Part shown: positions 54,826-63,298 of the stretch, one piece after another
Numbering within the stretch: position 1 is the stretch's first letter
Layout: each line of letters opens with the position of its first letter
Assembly: GCF_900142845.1 (NCBI RefSeq)
Contig: NZ_FSRU01000002.1
Location: forward strand, 1,054,001-1,118,000
Reading direction: 5' to 3'
Length of the DNA stretch: 64,000 nucleotides
Source of the DNA: Paraburkholderia phenazinium
GTDB lineage: Bacteria; Pseudomonadota; Gammaproteobacteria; Burkholderiales; Burkholderiaceae
Made by a program: the position numbers and the translations under genes
Notes under the pieces: model-generated
Databases searched by the model: none
What the model was told of the DNA's origin: nothing
What the model saw: only the letters and a program-made list of their open reading frames with translations

Positions 54826-55728
54826 ATGTCCGTGGCAAATGACAAGATGCTGGCACAAGTAAGTGAAAAACCGGGCTTTTTTGCGGCCCTGGACCAGAGC
54901 GGCGGCTCGACGCCTGGCGCCCTGAAGCTCTACGGCATCCCGGAAGACGCCTACAACGGCGACGCCGAGATGTTCAAACTGATCCATGAGATGCGCGTGC
55001 GCATCATCACTGCGCCCGCCTTCACCGGCGACAAGGTGATCGGCGCCATTCTGTTCGAAGCCACCATGGACGGCCAGGCCGAGGGCAAGCCGGTGCCGTC
55101 CTTCCTGTGGGAAGACCGCGGCGTGGTGCCCTTCCTGAAGATCGACAAGGGACTGGAAAACGAAGCCGACGGCGTGCAGTTGATGAAGCCGATACCCGGC
55201 CTCGACGACCTGCTCGCGCGGGCGGTCAAGCTGGGCATCTTCGGCACCAAGATGCGCTCGGTCATCAAGCTGAATTCGCCGGAAGGTATTGCGGCCATCG
55301 CGAAGCAACAATTCGCGCTGGGTGCGCAGATCGGCGCACATGGCCTCGTGCCGATCCTCGAACCCGAGGTGTCGATCAAGAGTCCGGACAAGGCCGGCGC
55401 TGAGGCCACCTTGCGCGCCGAGCTGCTCAAAGGACTCGACGCCCTGCCGGACAGCAGCCGCGTGATGCTCAAGCTGACCATCCCCGATGTGGCGGATTTT
55501 TATCGTCCGCTGATCGATCATCCGCGCGTCGTACGCGTCGTGGCGCTTTCAGGCGGCTACACGCGCACCGATGCCTGCCGGCGGCTCGCTGCCAATCACG
55601 GCATGATCGCCAGCTTCTCGCGGGCCTTGATCAACGATCTCAAGGTATCGATGAGCGACAGCGAGTTCGACGCGACGCTGGCCGAGGGCATCGACGAGAT
55701 TTATCAGGCCTCGGTCGTTAAGGTCTGA
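54826..55728 (+). CDS. Fructose-bisphosphate aldolase class I
   Basis: 300 residues. Family start KPGFFAALDQSGGSTPGALKLYGI, Schiff-base Lys region VMLKLTIPD, and LSGGYTRTDACRRLAANHGMIASFSRAL near the end. This is the bacterial class I form of about 296 residues. The ribosome site GGGAG abuts the ATG; a GTG at 54832 has better spacing and may be the true start. The 3' end overlaps the convergent protease gene by 11 bp. Confidence 0.9.
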   Translation: MSVANDKMLAQVSEKPGFFAALDQSGGSTPGALKLYGIPEDAYNGDAEMFKLIHEMRVRIITAPAFTGDKVIGAILFEATMDGQAEGKPVPSFLWEDRGVVPFLKIDKGLENEADGVQLMKPIPGLDDLLARAVKLGIFGTKMRSVIKLNSPEGIAAIAKQQFALGAQIGAHGLVPILEPEVSIKSPDKAGAEATLRAELLKGLDALPDSSRVMLKLTIPDVADFYRPLIDHPRVVRVVALSGGYTRTDACRRLAANHGMIASFSRALINDLKVSMSDSEFDATLAEGIDEIYQASVVKV

Positions 55729-56761
55729 CGTTGCTAACGGGCAGCGAGGCGTCCTCGCTGCCCGTGATGCCTCGATCCAGCACCGCAGCAAGCTTCAGAC
55801 CGCTGGCGGCGAGCTTCGCCGTCACATGAACGCGCGGGGTATAACCGTATTCGAAGGCATTACGCGGACCGTCTCCGGTCGCACGCGAAAACATCCCCAC
55901 CACCTGGCCGTCCGCATCGAACACCGGCGAACCGCTGTTGCCCATCGAGCCGTCGAGGTCCGTCGTAAAGTAATCGGTCTCTTCGACGGCCGTGACCTTG
56001 CCGCTGGAGACCCGCAGCGAACCGTCAGCGTCCGTATAGTTCAGCTCGCTCAGCTTCTGCTCGTGGCGTGCGCTACGCAGCGGAAAGCCGGCCATCCATA
56101 CCGGGGCGCCCGGCGTCATGATCCGGTCGCTGAGTTCCAGCCACGCCTGAGGCGCAGGCTCGATACGAAGCAAGGCGGTGTCCTCGCGTAACTCGGCGCT
56201 ATGCGGGCCCGTCTTGCGCACCGCGCGCGCCGTGGGCGGGTTCGATACCAGCCAGACACCTTGTGCGTCCCGCCACTCCCACTCGCCATTCGCGCCGCGG
56301 TTCGCGATCTGTGCCCGCAGTGTTTTGCAGGGCGTTTCGACACCCTCCACACCGTCCTCTCGCTGATGGTTCGCCACCTCGGAGGTCACCAGGTGGTAGT
56401 TCGTCAGCACATAGCCATCGCGCGAAATCGCGAAGCCGCTGCCCCCGCCGTCCAGCTCGATGCGGGCCGGCCACACCGCATTGCGTCGCACCAGTTGCGC
56501 GAATTCGTAGCGCACCATGCCCATGGCGAAGACCGGATCGTCGATCTTTTTCATATCCTCTGCGGTAAAGAAGCGATACCAGCATTCCGAGCCGTCGGGC
56601 AAGGCTTCGTTGCGAGCAAGCGCCTGGGCCTCCTCGCTGCTGGAGGCGATGTCGATGACCAGAATCGTTCTGGGGAGGATGCGCACCATCGATGCGATCA
56701 GCCGCTCTTTATCGATGCCTGGAATTGTGAGTGCCGACGGGTCGAACATGCCTTCAGACAT
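55718..56761 (-). CDS. Trypsin-like serine protease without signal peptide
   Basis: 347 residues. Full triad: His in YVLTNYHLVT (about residue 123), Asp in EDTALLRIEP (about 194), Ser in GSMGNSGSPVFD (about 276). A unique N-terminal domain of about 100 residues precedes the protease core; no signal peptide or membrane helix is seen, so it looks cytosolic. Start uncertain: GAGGG abuts ATG 56761, and ATG 56749 is possible. Substrate unknown. Confidence 0.8.
   Translation of the reverse strand: MSEGMFDPSALTIPGIDKERLIASMVRILPRTILVIDIASSSEEAQALARNEALPDGSECWYRFFTAEDMKKIDDPVFAMGMVRYEFAQLVRRNAVWPARIELDGGGSGFAISRDGYVLTNYHLVTSEVANHQREDGVEGVETPCKTLRAQIANRGANGEWEWRDAQGVWLVSNPPTARAVRKTGPHSAELREDTALLRIEPAPQAWLELSDRIMTPGAPVWMAGFPLRSARHEQKLSELNYTDADGSLRVSSGKVTAVEETDYFTTDLDGSMGNSGSPVFDADGQVVGMFSRATGDGPRNAFEYGYTPRVHVTAKLAASGLKLAAVLDRGITGSEDASLPVSNVRP
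55737..55765. terminator. Strong hairpin at the aldolase/protease junction
   Basis: ACGGGCAGCGAGG and CCTCGCTGCCCGT pair over 13 bp around CGT, nine bases after the aldolase stop, inside the last codons of the convergent protease. No U run follows, so termination would be Rho-aided or the hairpin may protect the aldolase mRNA end. Confidence 0.5.
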
Positions 56762-56944
56762 ACATCCCTCATGACTTGAGTGGTTCGGGGCTGGACAATC
56801 GCTGCGAGCGAGCCGGAAATTATTCCGCAGACAAAACGTACTTAAATACGCCGGCAATCGCAAGGTGCAGAGCGAAACTTCGATTGAATGTTCGATAGCG
56901 GCGTCAGGCCAGCCTTGCCTTGCCTTGCGCGGCGACCGGAACGG

Positions 56945-57064
56945 CACTTCACCCGGCATATCCAGAACGAGGCGGCCGAACGCCTGCACCGCCAGGGTTT
57001 TATCGCCCTTGCCCCACAGCAGCCGGAATTCGGCCTCCGGCAAGGGCGGCAAGCCATTCGACAA
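56945..57064 (-). pseudogene. Possible LysR C-terminal remnant
   Basis: The frame after the transporter stop reads GLPPLPEAEFRLLWGKGD and KTLAVQAFGRLVLD, resembling the last 30-40 residues of LysR effector domains (LPPLP-x-E-x-x-L pattern). There is no HTH or other LysR part nearby. The rest of 56762-57082 shows nothing. Confidence 0.3.
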
Positions 57065-57082
57065 CGCAAAACCCGCCCGCCT

Positions 57083-58450
57083 TCACCGCAGAAACGCAAA
57101 CGCCGCCAGCGCCGTCATCACCGTGATGGCGCCGCCGATGCGGGTCGCGATCTGTGCAAACGGCATCAGTTCCATCCGGTTGGCGGCGGTCAGGATCGCG
57201 ACGTCGCCTGTGCCCCCGAGGCCGCTATGCGTCGCATTGACGATCGCCGCTTCCACCGGATACATGCCCACCAGCCTGCCGACGAAAAAACCCGTCACGA
57301 CGAGTGACAGCACTGTCGACACCGCCGTGACGATATTCACCCAGTGAAAGGCGGTGACGATTTCGCCCCAGGGCGTCATCGCGACGCTGATGGCGAACAT
57401 CAGCGGATAGGTGACGGCGCTCGAAAAGAACCCGTACATGAAGCGCGCACCGCCCTGAACGCGCGGCGACACCACCTGGAACAACTGGGCGGCGACCACC
57501 AGCACGAGCATCACCACCGGTGCGGGCCAGTCGAACCATTGATGCGCCAGCACGCCGAGCAGATATAACGCGATCGCCGTTGCTCCGGCTGCGGCAACCG
57601 AACTGACGTCGAACTCGAACGACGGCGGCGCCGGTTGCACGGCCTCGTCGTCCGCTTCCGCCACGGTCAGCCGCCCGTGGCCGGTCCACTTTGGCCGGCG
57701 GCCGCCGAGATAGCTCAGCAGGCCCGCACAGCAGATCGCGGCGATATTGCCAAGCATCACCGCCGACAACACCTGAGCGAACAGCGGCCCTTGCGCGACG
57801 CCCATGATCTGGGCATAGCCCGCCGAGAGCGGCAGCGCACCCTCGCCGACGCCGCCCGCCATGATCGGCACCACGACGAAAAAGAGCGCGTGCTTGAAGC
57901 CGAGTCCCAGCGCGCCGCCCACAGCCGTGCCGACCAGCGCCGCCACCACCGAGCCGCTCGCCACCGGAATGAAGATGCGCACGAAGCCTTTGATCAGCGT
58001 CTGCCGATCCATGCTGAGCACACTGCCGACGATGATCGCCGCGATGAACAGGTAGAGGAAGTTCGAGCGGTTCGTAAAGTCCGTCACTGCCTTCACGATG
58101 GGCAGCGGCATCAGCTTGTAGTACACCAGCATCGACGGAATGAAGGCCGCGAAGATCGAGGTTGCGCCGATGTGGCGAATCCACGGAATGCGCTTCGCCA
58201 GTTCCGCGCAGGTAAAGCCGCCGACCGCGACGAGTGCGATGCCGGTCGGCAGGTCCGAGGCCAGTTTGCCCTTGAGGGTCATCGCGCCGAGCACGGCAAT
58301 CAGCAGCAGATACACCGGCACGGGCAACGCCCCGACACGCCGGTCGAAAATCGCCCACCAGCGGTCCCTGAAGGTGTGCGCCGGCAATGGCGCTGCCTGG
58401 GTGCCGCCGCCTGGCGTGGATACGGTGCTGTGATGCGCGGCTGATTTCAT
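57083..58450 (-). CDS. 2-hydroxycarboxylate transporter (CitS/MaeN family)
   Basis: 455 residues from ATG 58450 (AGGAG upstream). About eleven helices and the two hallmark GGxG re-entrant loops: AGGVGEGALPLS and HSGLGGTGDVAIL, near the centre and the C-terminus. Family members move citrate, malate, citramalate or lactate with Na+ or H+. Last gene of the CitE/CoA-transferase operon, so it probably brings in that pathway's acid. Confidence 0.9.
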   Translation of the reverse strand: MKSAAHHSTVSTPGGGTQAAPLPAHTFRDRWWAIFDRRVGALPVPVYLLLIAVLGAMTLKGKLASDLPTGIALVAVGGFTCAELAKRIPWIRHIGATSIFAAFIPSMLVYYKLMPLPIVKAVTDFTNRSNFLYLFIAAIIVGSVLSMDRQTLIKGFVRIFIPVASGSVVAALVGTAVGGALGLGFKHALFFVVVPIMAGGVGEGALPLSAGYAQIMGVAQGPLFAQVLSAVMLGNIAAICCAGLLSYLGGRRPKWTGHGRLTVAEADDEAVQPAPPSFEFDVSSVAAAGATAIALYLLGVLAHQWFDWPAPVVMLVLVVAAQLFQVVSPRVQGGARFMYGFFSSAVTYPLMFAISVAMTPWGEIVTAFHWVNIVTAVSTVLSLVVTGFFVGRLVGMYPVEAAIVNATHSGLGGTGDVAILTAANRMELMPFAQIATRIGGAITVMTALAAFAFLR

Positions 58451-58494
58451 CTGCCTGGGTCTCCTCATCTCTCTATATGGATCAATCGTGCGCG

Positions 58495-59859
58495 TCAGAC
58501 CAGCAGCAACAACGCTGCGCCGTACACGATGGCGCCGACTACGAACGTCATCACCGTAAAGCCCAGCACGCGCTGCACGCCGATCCCCGCCATCGCCACC
58601 ACCGGCGCCGCCCAGAACGGCTGCATCATGTTCGACACCTGCTCGCCCATCGCGACGGCCATCGTCGTGGCCGGCACCGGCGCGTGCAAGGCCAGCGCCG
58701 CCGGCACCACGAACGGACCCTGCACGGCCCAGTGCCCGCCGCCGCTCGGGATAAAGAACGTGACGATCAGCGAACACACATAGCTCCAGAACGGCAGCGT
58801 GTGGGCATTCGAAATCGCAATGAAGAAGTGCGAGATCACATCGGGCAGTCCGGTCGCATCCATCATGCCCATGATGCCGCCGTACAGCGGGTACTGCAGC
58901 ATCATCGAACCGGTCTGCTTTGCGGCGTTCTTGACGGCATCCGCATAGGCCAGCGGATAGCCGTGCAGGATCACGCCCGCAATGAACATGACGAAGATCA
59001 CCGCGTTGACGCCCGAGAAGGCCAGGTGCTGCGTATAGGCCAGCACGAAAAACGCCACGCCGGCCACGCCGATAAACGCGCTGCCCAACCACGAATACTC
59101 GATCCAGCGCGCAAAGCTCAGCTTGCCCTGCGGCTTTTCACGCACGGGCGCGTCGGGGTGCTTTTCCGTATCCAGCACGACCGCATCCGCATCGTTCGGC
59201 TTGAGCAGCGCGAACACGAACGGCATTGCGACCAGCATCACCAGGGTCGGCACCAGATTGAAACGCGTGAACACCGTCGCGCTGAACGGCAGCACCTGGC
59301 CGGTCAGCTTCTGCACAACGTTCATGGAACTGCCGGGCGTCGATTGTGCGAGTGCAATCGAACTCGAAATGCCGCTTGCCCACACCACCCATCCCGAGAA
59401 ACCGGCCGCGACGATCCAGGCGAAATCGACGCGCATACGCTTGGCCACTTCGCGCGCGAGCAAGGCGCTCACCACGAGGCCGAGTCCCCAGTTGCAAAAC
59501 GATGCGACGGCCACCAGCACGAAGGTCAAGGTGGCGGCCTGCGCCGGCGTGCGCGCGAGCGACACCAGCGCCTTGAAGACGCGCTGCACGGGCGGCGCGT
59601 GAGCGAAGGCGTGGCCGGTGACGAGCACCAGCGTGATCTGAAACGCGAAGGTCAGGATATCGAAGAATCCCTTGTACCAGCCGCCGACCAGCCGCCCCAC
59701 CGACGCATGCGGCGCGAACACCGCCGAGATCGCGGCCACCAGGACCGTGATCAGGATCGCGAGGACGAACGGGTCGGGAATGGTCCGCTCGAACAGGCGG
59801 ATCGTCGCTTCGGTAAAGCTCGGTCTGCGTACCGGCGTGGCCGCGGTGTTGGGTTTCAT
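58495..59859 (-). CDS. Short-chain fatty acid transporter family protein (AtoE/TIGR00366-like)
   Basis: 454 residues, ATG 59859 with CAGGAGA upstream. Polytopic, with family phrases TIPDPFVLAILITVLVAAIS, ASFCNWGLGLVVSALLAREV and the late SGGGHWAVQGPFVVPAA. Sits 44 bp before the 2-hydroxycarboxylate transporter gene; two unrelated importers in one operon may handle different substrates or import and export. Confidence 0.88.
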   Translation of the reverse strand: MKPNTAATPVRRPSFTEATIRLFERTIPDPFVLAILITVLVAAISAVFAPHASVGRLVGGWYKGFFDILTFAFQITLVLVTGHAFAHAPPVQRVFKALVSLARTPAQAATLTFVLVAVASFCNWGLGLVVSALLAREVAKRMRVDFAWIVAAGFSGWVVWASGISSSIALAQSTPGSSMNVVQKLTGQVLPFSATVFTRFNLVPTLVMLVAMPFVFALLKPNDADAVVLDTEKHPDAPVREKPQGKLSFARWIEYSWLGSAFIGVAGVAFFVLAYTQHLAFSGVNAVIFVMFIAGVILHGYPLAYADAVKNAAKQTGSMMLQYPLYGGIMGMMDATGLPDVISHFFIAISNAHTLPFWSYVCSLIVTFFIPSGGGHWAVQGPFVVPAALALHAPVPATTMAVAMGEQVSNMMQPFWAAPVVAMAGIGVQRVLGFTVMTFVVGAIVYGAALLLLV

Positions 59860-60000
59860 GTAGTCCGGTCTCCTGAGATTCGTTGTGGCCCACGCGTTCG
59901 CTGCGCGTGAGGGTTGCAATGGGTTTTTGTGTGTCCGTTTTTTTGGCTTGTGACGCGTGGCTGGTTATTCGTGACCCATGCCGGCGCCGCAGCCGTTCGC

Positions 60001-60918
60001 TCAGGCCTCGAAGCCGTACAGTTGCGCCGCGTTGTCGACCAGGATACGGCGCCGCACGACGTCGTCATCGGTCCAGTCCGCCAGCAGATCGAACAGGTCC
60101 GCGTCGTCGGGCTTGCGCGTTTCCGTGGTGTGCGGCCAGTCGCTGCCCCATACGACCCGCTCCGGCAACGCGGCGATCCATGCGCGGGCCGTCGGTGTCA
60201 CATCCGCATAGCCGCCTTCGAGACCGACCGCCGAATCCAGATACGGGCCCGACAGCTTGACCCACACCCGGCCGTTGTCGGCCAGCTCGCGTACCACGTT
60301 GAAGGCGGGGTCGGTGCTGGCGGCGGGCAACGGCAGCCGCGCCAGATGATCGAAGACGATCGACGACGGCAGGCGCGCCAGCATGGCTCGATGCTCGACG
60401 ATCTGCGCCGCTGTCCAGTGCAGTTGAACATGCCAGCCCAGTTCGGCGACGCGGCGCGCGAGCGGCTCGACCATCGCGAAGCTGACCACGGCGTGCTCCG
60501 GGGTGTACAACGTGAAGCGAATGCCGCGGATGCCGCCTGCGTGCAGCGCGGCGAGTTCGGTGTCGGTGACGTCGGGCCGCAGGACGGCGACACCGCGCGC
60601 ATGCCCGGCGCCGAGTTGCCGGATCGCATCGAGCGTCACGCGATTGTCGGTCACGTAAGTGCGCGGCGTGACGATCACCGTGCGCTGGGTGCCGAGACGC
60701 GTCTGAACCGCACGATAGTCGTCGACCGTGGCGCCTTCGACGAAGCCCGCGCCATCGCCGGCAGCGAGAAAGCGCCGGTCGTAGATATGCATGTGCGCAT
60801 TGCACGCGCCCGCGGGCGCGGCGATGCGTGGGCGCTTGCCGTCAGCCGCGTGCGCACGGGTCGAACCGTTCACGCCGTCCACACCGTCCACTTTGTTGGC
60901 CTCGTCTCGAGTGTCCAT
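60001..60918 (-). CDS. TIM-barrel metal hydrolase, 2-pyrone-4,6-dicarboxylate lactonase-like
   Basis: 305 residues of the amidohydrolase 2 family. Metal ligand pair HMHIYD (NAHMHIYDRRF), then TLDAIRQLGAGHARGVAVL, FDHLARLPLP and VVWGSDWPHTT (final Asp/His). LigI and related lactonases share this layout. The first 35 residues, with VDGVDGVNG repeats, are not part of the fold. In the operon it may open a lactone of the transported acid. Confidence 0.82.
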   Translation of the reverse strand: MDTRDEANKVDGVDGVNGSTRAHAADGKRPRIAAPAGACNAHMHIYDRRFLAAGDGAGFVEGATVDDYRAVQTRLGTQRTVIVTPRTYVTDNRVTLDAIRQLGAGHARGVAVLRPDVTDTELAALHAGGIRGIRFTLYTPEHAVVSFAMVEPLARRVAELGWHVQLHWTAAQIVEHRAMLARLPSSIVFDHLARLPLPAASTDPAFNVVRELADNGRVWVKLSGPYLDSAVGLEGGYADVTPTARAWIAALPERVVWGSDWPHTTETRKPDDADLFDLLADWTDDDVVRRRILVDNAAQLYGFEA

Positions 60919-60986
60919 CGATCGTCTCCGTTTTTTCTCTATGCCGGCTACTTCGTCCGTCGGCTTATAGCGTCAACACGCCACCG

Positions 60987-62192
60987 TCACAGCACCGCGC
61001 GCTGCGCACGCAACGCCTCGATCTGCGCGTCCGTCAGGCCCGCATCCTTCAGGACCGCATCGGAATGCTGGCCGAACCCCGGCGCCGCGGCCGGCACAGG
61101 CGCAGGCGTCGCGCCGAAGCGGATCGGCTGCCTGAAGCCGCGATAGCGGCCCACCCCAGGATACTCGAAGGTACTCACCATGTCCTCGGCGAGCACTTGC
61201 GCGTCGTCGAACATGTCTTCGACGCTGCGCGCGGCCGCGCACGGCACCGCATCGCCGAAATGCGCTTCCCATTCGAACGCCGTCCGTGCCTGCAGCGCCG
61301 CGTGGAGTTGCGGAATGATCTCATCGCAATGCAGCGCGCGTTTGCGCACGCTGTCATAGCGCTCGTTCTGCGCGAGCGCATCCAGTCCGGTCTTCTCGCA
61401 CAGCGCCTGCCAGAAATGCGGCGTGTTGGCCGAGATGTAGAGATAACCTGCGCGCGTCGGATGAATGCCGGTGATGCCGCCCGAGCGCATGTCGCGGCCA
61501 ATCTCTTTCGGCTCGCCGTCGGCCCAGATCATCCGCGCGGACTGCATGGTCAGCGCGCTGCGCAGCAACGACACGCCGACATACTGGCCGGCCCCCGTGC
61601 GCTCGCGCTCGAACAGCGCCGACGACACCCCCGCCGCCACCAGCGCCGCCGCATAATAATCGACCACCGAGCCGTACAGTATCTCCGGCGGCCCGCCGTG
61701 TTTGCCCTGCATTGCGCACATGCCGGTCATGGTTTGCAGCACCTGGTCGTAGCCGGCTTTGTCCTTGTTGGGCCCCGTGTCGCCGTAGCCGGTCACCGCG
61801 CAATAGATCAGGCGCGGATTGACTTCGCGCAGTTGCTCGTAGGCGATGCCGAGCCGGGCCGGCACGCTCGGACGGAAGTTGTGCACCAGCACGTCCGCCT
61901 GTTCGACGAGGCGCAGCAGCACCGCGAGCGCTTCGGGTTGCTTCAGGTCGAGCGCGAGGCCGCGCTTGCCGCGGTTGATGCCGAGAAACGCGCGGCTTTC
62001 GGCTTCGAGCGTCGACGGATATTTGCGCAGGTTATCGCCCGAGGGCGGTTCGATCTTGATGACGTCGGCGCCCTGGTCGCCGAGTAGCGTGCATCCATAG
62101 GGGCCGGCGATGTAGGCGCTCAGATCGAGCACGCGTACGCCTGCGAGCGGGCCGGTTGCGTCGGAGCGCGCTGACTGCGGCGAGCGTTCCAT
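60987..62192 (-). CDS. Class III CoA-transferase (CaiB/BaiF)
   Basis: 401 residues from ATG 62192 (GGAG upstream). Start GPLAGVRVLDLSAYIAGPYGCTLLGDQGADVIKIEPP is the family N-terminus; the catalytic Asp lies in KAGYDQVLQ; GITGIHPTRAGYLYIS follows. Moves CoA from a donor such as succinyl-CoA to a carboxylic acid. Next to a CitE-like lyase, so the product is probably cleaved as its CoA ester. Confidence 0.92.
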   Translation of the reverse strand: MERSPQSARSDATGPLAGVRVLDLSAYIAGPYGCTLLGDQGADVIKIEPPSGDNLRKYPSTLEAESRAFLGINRGKRGLALDLKQPEALAVLLRLVEQADVLVHNFRPSVPARLGIAYEQLREVNPRLIYCAVTGYGDTGPNKDKAGYDQVLQTMTGMCAMQGKHGGPPEILYGSVVDYYAAALVAAGVSSALFERERTGAGQYVGVSLLRSALTMQSARMIWADGEPKEIGRDMRSGGITGIHPTRAGYLYISANTPHFWQALCEKTGLDALAQNERYDSVRKRALHCDEIIPQLHAALQARTAFEWEAHFGDAVPCAAARSVEDMFDDAQVLAEDMVSTFEYPGVGRYRGFRQPIRFGATPAPVPAAAPGFGQHSDAVLKDAGLTDAQIEALRAQRAVL

Positions 62193-62257
62193 GAGAGTCT
62201 CCGTATTGATCCAGTGTGTGGCGTGTGAACTGTGGGGTGATGTGCGAATGAAGCCCG

Positions 62258-62290
62258 GAATGAAGTGCGAAACGAAGTGCGAAACGAAGC
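62258..62290. repeat. Short 12-bp direct repeat upstream of the CoA-transferase gene
   Basis: GAAGTGCGAAAC occurs twice in tandem and is followed by a partial GAAGCGCG, in the gap between the lyase stop and the CoA-transferase start. Function unknown. Confidence 0.6.
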
Positions 62291-62295
62291 GCGCT

Positions 62296-63195
62296 TCAGC
62301 GTCCGGCATCGAGCGCGGCATGCTGGGCGCTGGTGAGCAGTCCCATTTGCCGCGCCTGGCCCACCAGCACCCGGGCCCGCTCGACAAACGGCGGGTCGAT
62401 CATCCTGCCGTCGACCACATAGGCCCCCACGCCCTTCTCGTCGGCGTCACGCGCGGCTTCGACGACGCGCACCGCGTGCGCGATCTCGTCGTCCGACGGA
62501 CGAAACACTTCGTTGGCCAGCGCGACCTGGCTCGGATGAATGCAGCTCTTGCCGAGAAAACCCATGGCGCGCGCCATTTCTGCTTCCTCGCGAAAACCGG
62601 CTTCGTCCTTGATATTGGCGAACGCGGAGTCGTAGGCGAACACACCCGCTTCCCCTGCCGCGATCCGCAGCGCGAACATCGCCTGACGGATTGCCGAGAG
62701 ATCGCGCCGCGCCATGCCGAGCGGTTCGAACAGATCGCCGAGGCCGAGTTGCAGGCCGGCTACCCGCGGATGCGCCCCGGCCAGTTCCGCGGCATGGCGG
62801 AAGGCTTTGGGCGATTCGATATTGAGCAGCAGCCGGATCGGCGTGGTCACGCCGTTGGCCTGCTCGGCGCGCTCGAGGGCCGCGGCGGCGACGCGGACAT
62901 CGTCCACGCTCGAGGGCTTCGGCAGATTGATGAGGTCGAGACCGGGGCGCACAACCGCGTTGAGATCGGCCGCGAAATGCGGCGTATCGAGCGCGTTGAC
63001 GCGAACGATCAGCACCTTGCCGGTATCGGCCACGGCGTCGGACAGCAGCAGCTCACGCAAAGCGAGCCGCGCCTGCGGCTTGCGTTCAGCGGCAACCGCA
63101 TCTTCGAGATCGAACGACAACGCGTCCGCCGCGCTCGCGAGCGCCTTGGCGAACAGCTCCGGCCGCGACGCCGGCACGAACAGCTTGCTTCTCAT
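62296..63195 (-). CDS. HpcH/HpaI aldolase family CoA-ester lyase (CitE-like)
   Basis: 299 residues. MRSKLFVPASRPELFAKAL, SFDLEDAVA (Mg-binding acid), LLLNIESPKAFRHAAELA and GKSCIHPSQVALAN are CitE/beta-methylmalyl-CoA lyase signatures. Splits a 3-hydroxyacyl-CoA such as malyl-, citramalyl- or citryl-CoA. First gene of the minus-strand operon, divergent from a LysR gene. Confidence 0.92.
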   Translation of the reverse strand: MRSKLFVPASRPELFAKALASAADALSFDLEDAVAAERKPQARLALRELLLSDAVADTGKVLIVRVNALDTPHFAADLNAVVRPGLDLINLPKPSSVDDVRVAAAALERAEQANGVTTPIRLLLNIESPKAFRHAAELAGAHPRVAGLQLGLGDLFEPLGMARRDLSAIRQAMFALRIAAGEAGVFAYDSAFANIKDEAGFREEAEMARAMGFLGKSCIHPSQVALANEVFRPSDDEIAHAVRVVEAARDADEKGVGAYVVDGRMIDPPFVERARVLVGQARQMGLLTSAQHAALDAGR

Positions 63196-63250
63196 GTCTC
63201 CAAATCCCGGTTCTGATTACCTGAAACCAGTCTACGTGCGAGTGAGATTT

Positions 63251-63273
63251 AGATAAACTATTCGCACCTATCT
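63251..63273. promoter_or_regulatory. LysR-type palindrome in the lyase/LysR control region
   Basis: AGATA (63251-63255) and TATCT (63269-63273) form an interrupted palindrome; ATAG/CTAT at 63281-63293 is a second, shorter one. They lie in the 103-bp divergent gap and are candidate LysR boxes. Confidence 0.4.
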
Positions 63274-63298
63274 TCAAACCATAGCAAATCTATCTTTT

